A stretch of 6,679 bases of DNA from positions 1-6,679 of the forward strand of contig DBTI01000099.1 in the NCBI GenBank assembly GCA_002306975.1, in the 5' to 3' direction. This document shows positions 1 to 5,948 of this stretch, one piece after another. The stretch is from Ruminococcaceae bacterium UBA1320. GTDB lineage: Bacteria; Bacillota; Clostridia; Oscillospirales; Ethanoligenentaceae. The first letter of the stretch is position 1, and the number at the start of each line of letters is the position of its first letter. The notes under the pieces are model-generated. The model worked only from the letters and a program-made list of their open reading frames with translations, had not been told where the DNA came from and made no database searches. Made by a program: the position numbers and the translations under genes.

Positions 1-824
1 AATGCGGACCGTGCCGGCATGGCCAATTAACGGGATGTGAGCATTTTGACCAGATAAATTTCGGCACGACGATTGAAAATTCAACCTCAATGATCAAGAT
101 GGACGGGTCAAAAGTCGCCAATTTGTTCGGGCAGTCCTCGCTTTCCACATATTGTGTGGTAAAGACCAAAAACCTGATAAAAGTACCGTATGACGAGCTG
201 GACATCTCACTCTTAGGGCCTCTTGCATGCGGCGTCCAGACCGGAGCAGGCACTGTGCTTAACAAACTCAAGCCCGGCGCAGGAGAAAGCATAGCTATTT
301 TCGGTTGTGGAGGCGTGGGTTTAAGCGCTGTGATGGCGGCTGCTTTGACCGCATGCAAAAACATAATCGCCGTAGATGTTGTTCCCGAGCGTTTGAAGCT
401 TGCAAAGGAGCTGGGCGCCACACATACCATCAACGGCAAGGAACTAAACGCGGTTGATGAAATCAAATCCATTACAAACGGCGGTGCCGAATATGCAATC
501 GAATCTGCCGCCATCCCGTTTCTTATCCAGCAGGCAATAAGATGCACGCGCTCGCTCGGAAAAATTGTGACGATCGGCGGCGCCGGGGACACAACGATAC
601 ATATTCAAAATGATCTCCTCAGTTACAACAGAACCATCATTGGCGTCGTTGAAGGGGCATCTTACCCGCAGGAATTTATTCCGGTGCTCCTGAGCTATTA
701 TAAAGAAGGCAGATTCCCGTTTGACAAGCTGATTAAAACCTACCGTTTTGACGATTTAGCAAACGCAATTGAGGATATGAAGAGAGGCACCGCGATTAAA
801 CCTGTTATCGTTTTTGACAATTAA
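1..824 (+). CDS. Zinc-dependent medium-chain alcohol dehydrogenase, aryl-alcohol dehydrogenase-like (5' end missing)
   Basis: Likely oxidises a primary or aromatic alcohol to the aldehyde with NAD+, in the cytosol. The reading frame is open from base 3, and the ATG at 90 is internal. The visible 273 residues are about three quarters of a ~365-residue family member. Counting from the first full codon, Cys1, Cys4 and Cys12 fit the last three ligands of the structural zinc site (C-x2-C-x7-C). Cys76 in ACGVQTGAG fits the third catalytic zinc ligand. GCGGVG at 101-106 is the Rossmann loop, and Asp125 at the end of the next strand favours NAD over NADP. The spacings Cys76-Gly101 (25) and Gly101-Asp125 (24) equal those of horse liver ADH (174-199-223). 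The GVQTGAG context resembles benzyl/aryl-alcohol dehydrogenases (XylB-like). The other catalytic Cys and His ligands lie outside the window. It is followed 135 bases later by the VOC gene, probably co-transcribed. Family is certain; substrate is not. Confidence 0.93.
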   Translation, partial: CGPCRHGQLTGCEHFDQINFGTTIENSTSMIKMDGSKVANLFGQSSLSTYCVVKTKNLIKVPYDELDISLLGPLACGVQTGAGTVLNKLKPGAGESIAIFGCGGVGLSAVMAAALTACKNIIAVDVVPERLKLAKELGATHTINGKELNAVDEIKSITNGGAEYAIESAAIPFLIQQAIRCTRSLGKIVTIGGAGDTTIHIQNDLLSYNRTIIGVVEGASYPQEFIPVLLSYYKEGRFPFDKLIKTYRFDDLANAIEDMKRGTAIKPVIVFDN

Positions 825-946
825 AAGGTTCAGTGATTTTTCGCACAGACCCTCTATTCCAAATCCTTTATATTGTTATTCTAAGTAATGATAAATCAAT
901 GGGCTTGATTCTTATTGCAAACGTAGGATTGAAATAAACAGGTATT

Positions 947-952
947 GGAGGT
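947..952 (+). promoter_or_regulatory. Ribosome binding site deciding the VOC start
   Basis: GGAGGT lies 7 bases before the ATG at 960. An in-frame TTG at 945 would give five extra residues, but it overlaps this Shine-Dalgarno sequence, so the ATG at 960 is preferred. Confidence 0.85.
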
Positions 953-959
953 AATTAAA

Positions 960-1376
960 ATGATCGGTTCAAACGAGATACTTGGCGGCGGCGGAATCAA
1001 TCACATCGCGATCAATGTGAAGGATTTTGACAAATCGGTGAAATTCTATAAAGAAGTTTTAGGTTTCAAAGAAGTAACGCTGCATTTTATCGAAGAACAA
1101 AATCAAAGCAGTATTTTACTCGACACCGGAAATGGATCCTGCATCGAAATGTTTTCAAGATATCAGGAACACAGTGAGGATATCGGCCACTTTCTGCATT
1201 TGGCATTCGAGACAACAAAACAGCGCGAAGTTCTGGAAAAGGTCAGAGCGGCCGGAATGGAGGTAACGATGGAGCCAAAAGATATCGAACTCGGCGGCGA
1301 TCCTCCCATTCTGGCTACAGCGGCTTACTTCAATGGTCCGAGCGGTGAGCCGATAGCCTTGTTCCAATATAGATAA
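960..1376 (+). CDS. VOC superfamily (glyoxalase/bleomycin resistance-fold) metalloprotein
   Basis: A 138-residue single-unit vicinal-oxygen-chelate protein made of two beta-alpha-beta-beta-beta modules. Module 1 opens with INHIAINV and the helix KSVKFYKEVLGF; module 2 opens with HFLHLAFE. Four candidate metal ligands sit in the expected strands: His15, Glu63 (SCIEMF), His80 (FLHLAF) and Glu130 (SGEPIALFQ). This matches the layout of the His/Glu/His/Glu set of E. coli glyoxalase I (H5, E56, H74, E122). Length is typical for glyoxalase I-type and small VOC isomerases, so an active divalent-metal enzyme is likely rather than a metal-free binding protein. The reaction cannot be read from sequence: glutathione lyase, epimerase, or isomerase of a hydroxy-aldehyde or lactone are options. 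A ring-cleaving dioxygenase is less likely given the short length and the apparent anaerobic setting. It lies between the alcohol dehydrogenase and a 372-base gap. Confidence 0.9.
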   Translation: MIGSNEILGGGGINHIAINVKDFDKSVKFYKEVLGFKEVTLHFIEEQNQSSILLDTGNGSCIEMFSRYQEHSEDIGHFLHLAFETTKQREVLEKVRAAGMEVTMEPKDIELGGDPPILATAAYFNGPSGEPIALFQYR

Positions 1377-1485
1377 AAAGAGTTCTCCTGTATTTCAAGC
1401 ATTTACTCAACTGAACCGATGTGCGAGACCAACGACTCTATACTTCATCAGTCAGCAAAGTTTTTATAAGAGTGGGATGGGGTGA

Positions 1486-1677
1486 ATTCTATGCGCTGAG
1501 TTCTTCAAAGCGAGCAAATTTAACTATAAAATCATGAATTTGTATGCACCTGATTTCCAGTCCCCGAAAATTATGGATATCATAAAACTTGTAACCGGAA
1601 ATGTTTCAGATCATCGGTCAGTCAATTGCAATATCCGCGAAACCGATTATAGATCAGTCCTAAAGAAAATGAATTGA
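1486..1677 (+). pseudogene. Possible decayed C-terminus of a medium-chain dehydrogenase
   Basis: After an in-frame TGA at 1483 the frame stays open for 63 codons to the TGA at 1675, with protein-like composition. The reading contains FFKASKFNYKIMNLYAPDF, then MDIIKLVTGNVSD, then ETDYRSVLKKMN. This order resembles the C-terminal end of zinc-type dehydrogenases: a strand, a helix ending in a 'LV.SGK.D'-like turn, and a final helix before the last strand. From the Asn of NYK to the final Met is 50 residues; the matching stretch of the dehydrogenase at the left edge (NRTIIG to EDM) is 51. The usual last strand after the helix is missing. The only internal ATG (1534) has no ribosome site. The match is weak and judged by eye; chance coding potential is the alternative. 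Confidence 0.3.
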
Positions 1678-1694
1678 TAACCTATTGAGGCAGC

Positions 1695-1725
1695 TTGTAT
1701 CGGATAGCAAATTTCTTATTATAAT
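1695..1725 (+). promoter_or_regulatory. Putative sigma-70-type promoter for the transporter operon
   Basis: A perfect TATAAT lies at 1720-1725, with TTGTAT upstream at 1695-1700. The 19-base spacing is longer than the usual 17; an overlapping TATTAT at 1717-1722 would give 16. Transcription would start near 1730, only a few bases before the ribosome site (GTGAGG at 1733-1738), so the leader would be very short. The -10 match could be chance in AT-rich DNA. Confidence 0.35.
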
Positions 1726-1748
1726 CAAAAAAGTGAGGAATGTATTAA

Positions 1749-3164
1749 ATGGAGAAGGAACAAATCAATTCGCAGCAGGAAACAGACAAAGCAATCCCGA
1801 AGAAAAAGCTGGGAATATTCCCTAGAGTACCGGGGATGTCCTGGCTGGCGTTGCTCCTTTTATGGCTGGTTTTCGCTGTCAACTCGAACTGCAGAGAGCT
1901 TCTGAACAGGGTCATGCCGGCTATCATAAGTGAGTATCATATCTCAGCCAGTATGAATGGCATATTTATTGCCATATTAACCTTATCAAACGGCCTCCTC
2001 GCACTTTGGGGTTCCGCGTGGTCCGACAGGGTCGGGCAAGGCTGGGCACGTAAAAAAAGCAACATCGTTATCGCGATCTGCTATGTGTCATTTACAATTT
2101 TATGCGGCATTCCGGCGTTAACAATGAGTATCGTACCGTTTATCATTTTCGGTATCTTCAGACAGTCCACAGCAGGTGTCGGTGAGTCGGTTGAAGTCAC
2201 ATCAGTTGCAGAATGGTGGCCTGCCGAAAGACGCGGCTTTGCTCTCGGCATCCATCACACAGGTTATCCGTGGGGCAGTTTGCTGGGCGGCTTTCTAATT
2301 TCCGCCATTATGGTTGCCACTGGCAACAACTGGCGTATATGCTTCATAGTAATCCCTCTTATCGCAATTCCGATCTGGATTTGCTACTGGATATTTGCAA
2401 AACCGAAACGCTTTAAAAGATATGAGGAACGCGCTCTTGAAATGGGGCTTACTCCTACTATTGATTCAAAAACAATCGATACAAAAGTCGAACATAAGGG
2501 CACGATCAAGGAATGCCTCAAAAATCCGAATATCGTTGTCGGCTCCTTCTGCGCTTTGTTCGGAATCGCTTCACTGACAGGCGTCAGCGTCTGGCTTTCC
2601 CCGTATCTTGCATTCGTCGCAAAATATGATTTTTCAAAAGTGGCCGTATTCAGCGTTATATTCACAATTACAGGTGGTATCGGCCAAATTTTCTGGGGCA
2701 CAATGGCTGATAAATTCGGCCGTAAAAGAGTTTTGTTAATCGCCTTCGCCTGGCTTGCAGTCGGATATTTCATGATGCAATTCGTCGGACTCAGCCTGGG
2801 CTGGCTTGTCGGCGCGCAGCTCTTCCTTGGTTGCTGCACAAACGCCCTTTTCCCCGTTTTATATTCGCTTGTTTCCGACTCCGCACGCAAAACCGATCTT
2901 GCTACCGCAAACTCAATGACCGTGTTTTTCTCAGGCTTCGGAGGTGCGATAGCCTCTCTCGCAATCGGCTTCTTTATCAACATGTTTGGCGGCTGGAACG
3001 TAAAAACAGGTTATATGTTTAGCCTGTATTTCCTTGTTGCCTTAATGATTATCGCTTTCTTTGTTGTCCTATTATTTGCTCATGAGACAATCGGCAAGAG
3101 AAGAGGACGCGACTGGGCGTTATCGAGCTATAAATCATGCGGAATAAAAGATGCCAAAGACTAA
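1749..3164 (+). CDS. Major facilitator superfamily transporter, 12 transmembrane helices
   Basis: A 471-residue inner-membrane carrier, probably a proton- or cation-coupled symporter for an organic anion. The first ~28 residues are hydrophilic. About twelve hydrophobic segments follow, roughly at 31-47, 70-88, 104-121, 125-143, 175-192, 197-216, 263-283, 297-315, 328-346, 350-374, 388-411 and 420-444. A long charged loop at 217-262 separates the two halves. MFS motif A is seen after helix 2 (GSAWSDRVGQGWARKK, 88-103) and again after helix 8 (GTMADKFGRKR, 317-327). Charged residues at the end of helix 1 (Arg49, Glu50, Arg54) and WWPAERRGFALG near helix 5 resemble the anion:cation symporter group that carries hexuronates, sugar acids and aromatic acids. 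The substrate cannot be fixed from sequence. GTGAGG at 1733-1738 supports the ATG at 1749. The next gene starts 30 bases after its stop, so this is probably the first gene of an operon with the two hydrolases. Confidence 0.95.
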   Translation: MEKEQINSQQETDKAIPKKKLGIFPRVPGMSWLALLLLWLVFAVNSNCRELLNRVMPAIISEYHISASMNGIFIAILTLSNGLLALWGSAWSDRVGQGWARKKSNIVIAICYVSFTILCGIPALTMSIVPFIIFGIFRQSTAGVGESVEVTSVAEWWPAERRGFALGIHHTGYPWGSLLGGFLISAIMVATGNNWRICFIVIPLIAIPIWICYWIFAKPKRFKRYEERALEMGLTPTIDSKTIDTKVEHKGTIKECLKNPNIVVGSFCALFGIASLTGVSVWLSPYLAFVAKYDFSKVAVFSVIFTITGGIGQIFWGTMADKFGRKRVLLIAFAWLAVGYFMMQFVGLSLGWLVGAQLFLGCCTNALFPVLYSLVSDSARKTDLATANSMTVFFSGFGGAIASLAIGFFINMFGGWNVKTGYMFSLYFLVALMIIAFFVVLLFAHETIGKRRGRDWALSSYKSCGIKDAKD

Positions 3165-3194
3165 TTTTTAGTTACACCAAAAGGAGAACTTAAA

Positions 3195-4175
3195 ATGAGC
3201 AGAATAATAAATACCGTTCTTGGTCCCATAACCGGAGATCAGGTCGGAAAAACCCTTATGCATGAACATTTTGTTTTCGGGTTTCCGGGCTTTTCCGGGG
3301 ACGTGACCTGCGGTGAATTTGATTTCGATGAAGCGTTAAAAATATCAATCAAAGTGGCGGAACGTGCAAAATCGCATGGCGTTAAAACCATAGTTGATGC
3401 TACCGCAAATGATTGCGGACGCAATCCCACGCTTCTTAAAGCCATTGCCGAAAATACCGGATTGAATATTTTGGCGTCAACGGGCTATTATCTTGAAAGC
3501 CTGGGCTCTCCCGCCTACTTTAAATTCCGGTCGTCTCTTGGGGATGCCGTAGAAGAAATTTATGAGATGATGATGAAGGAAATCACGGTAGGTATCGGAA
3601 AAACCGGTGTGAAAGCCGGAGTGATCAAACTTGCTTCCAGCAAAGATGAAATCACCGATTACGAGCGGATGTTCTTTAAAGCCGGAGCAAGGGCTCAAAA
3701 AGAGACCGGAGCCACCATCATTACTCACACGGAAGCCGGAACAATGGGTGTCGAGCAGGCGGAGCTTCTGATATCCGAGGGCGCCGATCCGTCACACATT
3801 GCGATAGGGCATATGTGCGGCAATACGGATATCCGCTATGCCACGTCAGTCCTTAACAAGGGCGTTTTCATAGCCTTCGACCGCTTCGGCCTTGAAGCGG
3901 AAGGATGGGGAACACCAAAGGATGCCGACAGGGAAGCTTTAGCGGTCGCTTTGATTGCCAGAGGCTATATCAATCAGCTCCTATTCTCACATGATTCTGT
4001 AAACATCAATCTTGGCAGACCTGTAGTGTGGCCTGAAAACATGGTTAAAAACATGGAAGCCGCCAACATCGGCAGAATCTTTGATGTCATCATCCCGGAT
4101 CTTCTTAAAATGGGAATCCGTGATGAGCAAATAAACAACATTATGGTTAAGAACCCCGCAAAACTTTTGGGATAA
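3195..4175 (+). CDS. Phosphotriesterase-family metal-dependent hydrolase, lactonase-like
   Basis: A 326-residue cytosolic amidohydrolase TIM barrel with a two-metal centre; no signal peptide is seen. All expected ligands are present: His23 and His25 (MHEHF), Lys145 (AGVIKLASS, the carboxylated bridging lysine), His178 (ITHTEAG), His206 (IGHMCGN) and Asp267 (FSHDS). The C-terminal NPAKLLG is typical of the family. Arg230 in DRFGL lies 24 residues after His206, the same spacing as His199 to Arg223 in the lactonase SsoPox. A Tyr pair (98-99) sits close to the position of SsoPox Tyr97. Together these favour a phosphotriesterase-like lactonase or carboxylic ester hydrolase over a true organophosphatase. 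The loop-8 Trp of SsoPox (Trp263) has no equivalent here (SVNINLG), so acyl-chain specificity probably differs. AAGGAGA at 3181-3187 supports the start. It sits between the MFS transporter and a second hydrolase from a lactonase family. Confidence 0.92.
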   Translation: MSRIINTVLGPITGDQVGKTLMHEHFVFGFPGFSGDVTCGEFDFDEALKISIKVAERAKSHGVKTIVDATANDCGRNPTLLKAIAENTGLNILASTGYYLESLGSPAYFKFRSSLGDAVEEIYEMMMKEITVGIGKTGVKAGVIKLASSKDEITDYERMFFKAGARAQKETGATIITHTEAGTMGVEQAELLISEGADPSHIAIGHMCGNTDIRYATSVLNKGVFIAFDRFGLEAEGWGTPKDADREALAVALIARGYINQLLFSHDSVNINLGRPVVWPENMVKNMEAANIGRIFDVIIPDLLKMGIRDEQINNIMVKNPAKLLG

Positions 4176-4258
4176 AATTTCTGCGAATAACTAATACATA
4201 CTTATTTTTTGGAGTCGGAGTTTTTCAATGTAGCTTTTCTTAAGGAGGAAAACGTGTA

Positions 4259-5086
4259 ATGAAAAACATTAAAATGTATATTTTGGACAACGGATTTCTT
4301 TCGCTTGATAAGGTGAATATGGTTGCCGGAAACAATATGGCAACCACCGAAAACAAACATCCTACAGCCGATTGGATCGACATACCCGTTATGACGAATT
4401 TGATCGTGCATCCGGAAGGGCTTATTCTATTTGATACCGCATGCGACCCCAAGGGTATGTCTGAAAACTGGCCTGAGATGTCAAAAAAGGTATCTCCTTA
4501 TGAAGTTCCTGTCGGAGGTACGCTGCCTGAAAGGCTTGAGCAATTGAACATCCGCCCGGAGGATGTCAAATATGTCGTTATGTCCCACCTGCATACGGAT
4601 CATTCCGGCTGCTTGGGTTTGTTTAAAAACGCCGAGGTGTTTGTAAACGACTTTGAATTTACTCAGTCTTTAAAGGTATATGCCACAAGAGAGGACCGTC
4701 CCGCTTATTCTTTCTCGGATATCAAGGCATTTATCGACGCGGGTCTTAACTGGCATACTATTGACAACAGCGTTAAGGAATATAAACTGCTTGACGGCGT
4801 TACAATCTTAAACTTTGGTCCCGGTCATACCTTTGGCATGATGGGTCTTATGGTAGAGCTTGAAAACTCGGGCAATTTCATCCTTTGCGCAGACGCGCTC
4901 TATACCAGTGACAATTTCGGGCCTCCCATGCGCTTTCCGGGCATGATGTATGATACGCTCGGCTATGCCGCAACCTGGAGGTTCATCACGGATTATGCGA
5001 AATGTCATAATGCGAAAGTCATTTTCGGTCATGACAAGGCGCAGTTTGACGGCCTGAAAAAATCCACAGAGGGATACTACGATTAA
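4259..5086 (+). CDS. Metallo-beta-lactamase-fold hydrolase, N-acyl homoserine lactonase (AiiA-like) family
   Basis: A 275-residue cytosolic dinuclear-zinc hydrolase. The signature SHLHTDHSG gives His110, His112, Asp114 and His115. His190 (GPGHTFG), Asp212 (LCADALY) and His258 (FGHDKAQF) complete the seven ligands, in the order of AiiA H104, H106, D108, H109, H169, D191 and H235. Tyr215, three residues after the bridging Asp212, matches the AiiA catalytic Tyr194, which is specific to the lactonase branch and argues against a beta-lactamase or glyoxalase II. Length is near the family norm of 250-280. The N-terminal segment carries insertions relative to compact AiiA (about residues 17-40 and 62-90), which may shape a different substrate pocket. 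AAGGAGG at 4242-4248 supports the ATG at 4259. It follows the phosphotriesterase-family gene after 83 bases with no clear terminator between, so co-transcription is likely. Lactone ring opening is the family function; the native lactone is unknown. Confidence 0.92.
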   Translation: MKNIKMYILDNGFLSLDKVNMVAGNNMATTENKHPTADWIDIPVMTNLIVHPEGLILFDTACDPKGMSENWPEMSKKVSPYEVPVGGTLPERLEQLNIRPEDVKYVVMSHLHTDHSGCLGLFKNAEVFVNDFEFTQSLKVYATREDRPAYSFSDIKAFIDAGLNWHTIDNSVKEYKLLDGVTILNFGPGHTFGMMGLMVELENSGNFILCADALYTSDNFGPPMRFPGMMYDTLGYAATWRFITDYAKCHNAKVIFGHDKAQFDGLKKSTEGYYD

Positions 5087-5097
5087 TTCTTTCTAAA

Positions 5098-5130
5098 AAA
5101 TCAAGCCCACCCCTTGGGTGGGCTTGATTT
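5098..5130. terminator. Perfect 15-bp hairpin terminator after the MBL gene
   Basis: Arms 5098-5112 and 5116-5130 are exact reverse complements around a 3-base CTT loop, GC-rich at the tip, starting 11 bases after the MBL stop. On the + strand the 3' side has only TTT followed by AATCTA, a poor U-tract. On the - strand the same stem is followed by six T (the A-run at 5095-5100), a classic terminator tail. It could thus be a partial stop or attenuator for rightward transcription and a strong stop for leftward transcription, or a 3'-end stabilising hairpin. Confidence 0.85.
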
Positions 5131-5133
5131 AAT

Positions 5134-5149
5134 CTATTTAAATAAATAG
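5134..5149. promoter_or_regulatory. 16-bp palindrome ahead of the SDR gene, possible operator
   Basis: CTATTTA-AA-TAAATAG has perfect 7-base arms. It lies between the hairpin and the SDR ribosome site (GCGGGG, 5149-5154) and touches the latter by one base. A dimeric repressor site or an RNA stem hiding the ribosome site are both possible. It is AT-rich and single, so chance is a real alternative. Confidence 0.3.
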
Positions 5150-5162
5150 CGGGGTATTATTA

Positions 5163-5948
5163 ATGAATAACAATTTGAGCGATTTTTCTTTGGATACATT
5201 TTCATTAAAAGGTAAAGTGGCAATTGTAACCGGTGCAAATCAGGGTCTTGGCATGGCCTATGCAGTCGCTTTTGCAAAGGCGGGAGCAGACTTGTTTATT
5301 CCTCATTTCACTGATGATGTTACCGAAATCAAGCAGCTTATTGAAGAAACAGGGCGGCAGGTAAAATTCATAAAAGGCGATTTGACCAAAAAAGAAGACT
5401 GCTGTCTTGTGGTCAGCAAATGTCTTGAGGAATACGGAAAAATCGATATTCTTGTGAACAATGCGGGCGCAGGCTTTTTCGGCGATTTTACCGATTATCC
5501 GGATGATGCGTGGAAAAAGGTAATTGATATCAATCTTAATGCCGTATACTACCTTGGTCACGAGGTCGTGAAGGAAATGATCAAACAGGGTTCCGGAAAG
5601 ATTATCAACATCGGATCCGTACTGTCGTTTACAGCCGACAAGGGCTGCCCGCCCTATGTGGCCAGCAAACATGGCGTTATTGGTCTTACAAAACTGTTTG
5701 CTAATGAAGCCGGACAATATAATATTCAGACAAACGCAATTTGCCCCGGTTTTTTTGCAACTGATGTAAATAAGCAGTTGCGCGCGGATGTTAACTTTTA
5801 TAATAAAATTACGAACCGAATTCCAACCGGGCGCTGGGGAGAGCTAAAAGACCTGATGGGGACCGCGGTGTTTTTAGCAAGCAGCGCTTCCGATTACATT
5901 AATGGCTGGTACATAAATGTTGACGGCGGGTTCCATTCCACCTTATAA
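5163..5948 (+). CDS. Short-chain dehydrogenase/reductase, KduD / gluconate 5-dehydrogenase-like
   Basis: A 261-residue classical SDR that reversibly oxidises a hydroxyl to a ketone with NAD(P). Motifs in order are TGANQGLG (23-30, cofactor loop), NNAG (99-102), Asn124 in the active-site helix, catalytic Ser152 (INIGSVLS), Tyr165 and Lys169 (YVASK), and PGFFATD (195-201). The tail LRADVNFYNKITNRIPTGRW followed by DLMGTAVFLASSASDYINGW and a VDGG end closely resembles 2-dehydro-3-deoxygluconate 5-dehydrogenase (KduD) and gluconate 5-dehydrogenases. The residues after the second strand (PHFTDD) carry no clear Asp or Arg that would settle NAD versus NADP. The ribosome site (GCGGGG at 5149-5154) is weaker than those of the other genes. 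It starts 76 bases after the MBL gene, beyond a hairpin, so expression may depend on read-through or on its own promoter. Family is certain; sugar-acid substrate is an inference from similarity. Confidence 0.92.
   Translation: MNNNLSDFSLDTFSLKGKVAIVTGANQGLGMAYAVAFAKAGADLFIPHFTDDVTEIKQLIEETGRQVKFIKGDLTKKEDCCLVVSKCLEEYGKIDILVNNAGAGFFGDFTDYPDDAWKKVIDINLNAVYYLGHEVVKEMIKQGSGKIINIGSVLSFTADKGCPPYVASKHGVIGLTKLFANEAGQYNIQTNAICPGFFATDVNKQLRADVNFYNKITNRIPTGRWGELKDLMGTAVFLASSASDYINGWYINVDGGFHSTL

Larger units (their letters stand above)
1377..1748 (+). other. Gene-poor gap between the VOC gene and the transporter gene
   Basis: No intact gene is supported in these 372 bases. The first ~105 bases show no recognisable feature; I saw no clear hairpin terminator after the VOC stop. 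A GGGGTG ahead of an ATG at 1491 looks like a start site, but that frame stops after two codons. The second half holds the suspected dehydrogenase remnant at 1486-1677, and the last 55 bases hold the putative transporter promoter and ribosome site. Confidence 0.6.

Noticed and set aside
90..824. ATG at 90 as the start of the dehydrogenase
   Set aside because: The frame is open to the window edge and the upstream codons encode structural zinc ligands of the same protein, so the true start is outside the window.
2384..2983. 199-codon open frame on the - strand inside the transporter gene
   Set aside because: It lies wholly antisense to a convincing MFS gene, its product has no recognisable motif, and there is no separate promoter or ribosome site that stands out.
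5205..5717. 170-codon - strand open frame opposite the SDR gene
   Set aside because: It is a shadow of an SDR gene with all catalytic motifs; the antisense product is Cys/Phe-rich with no family features.
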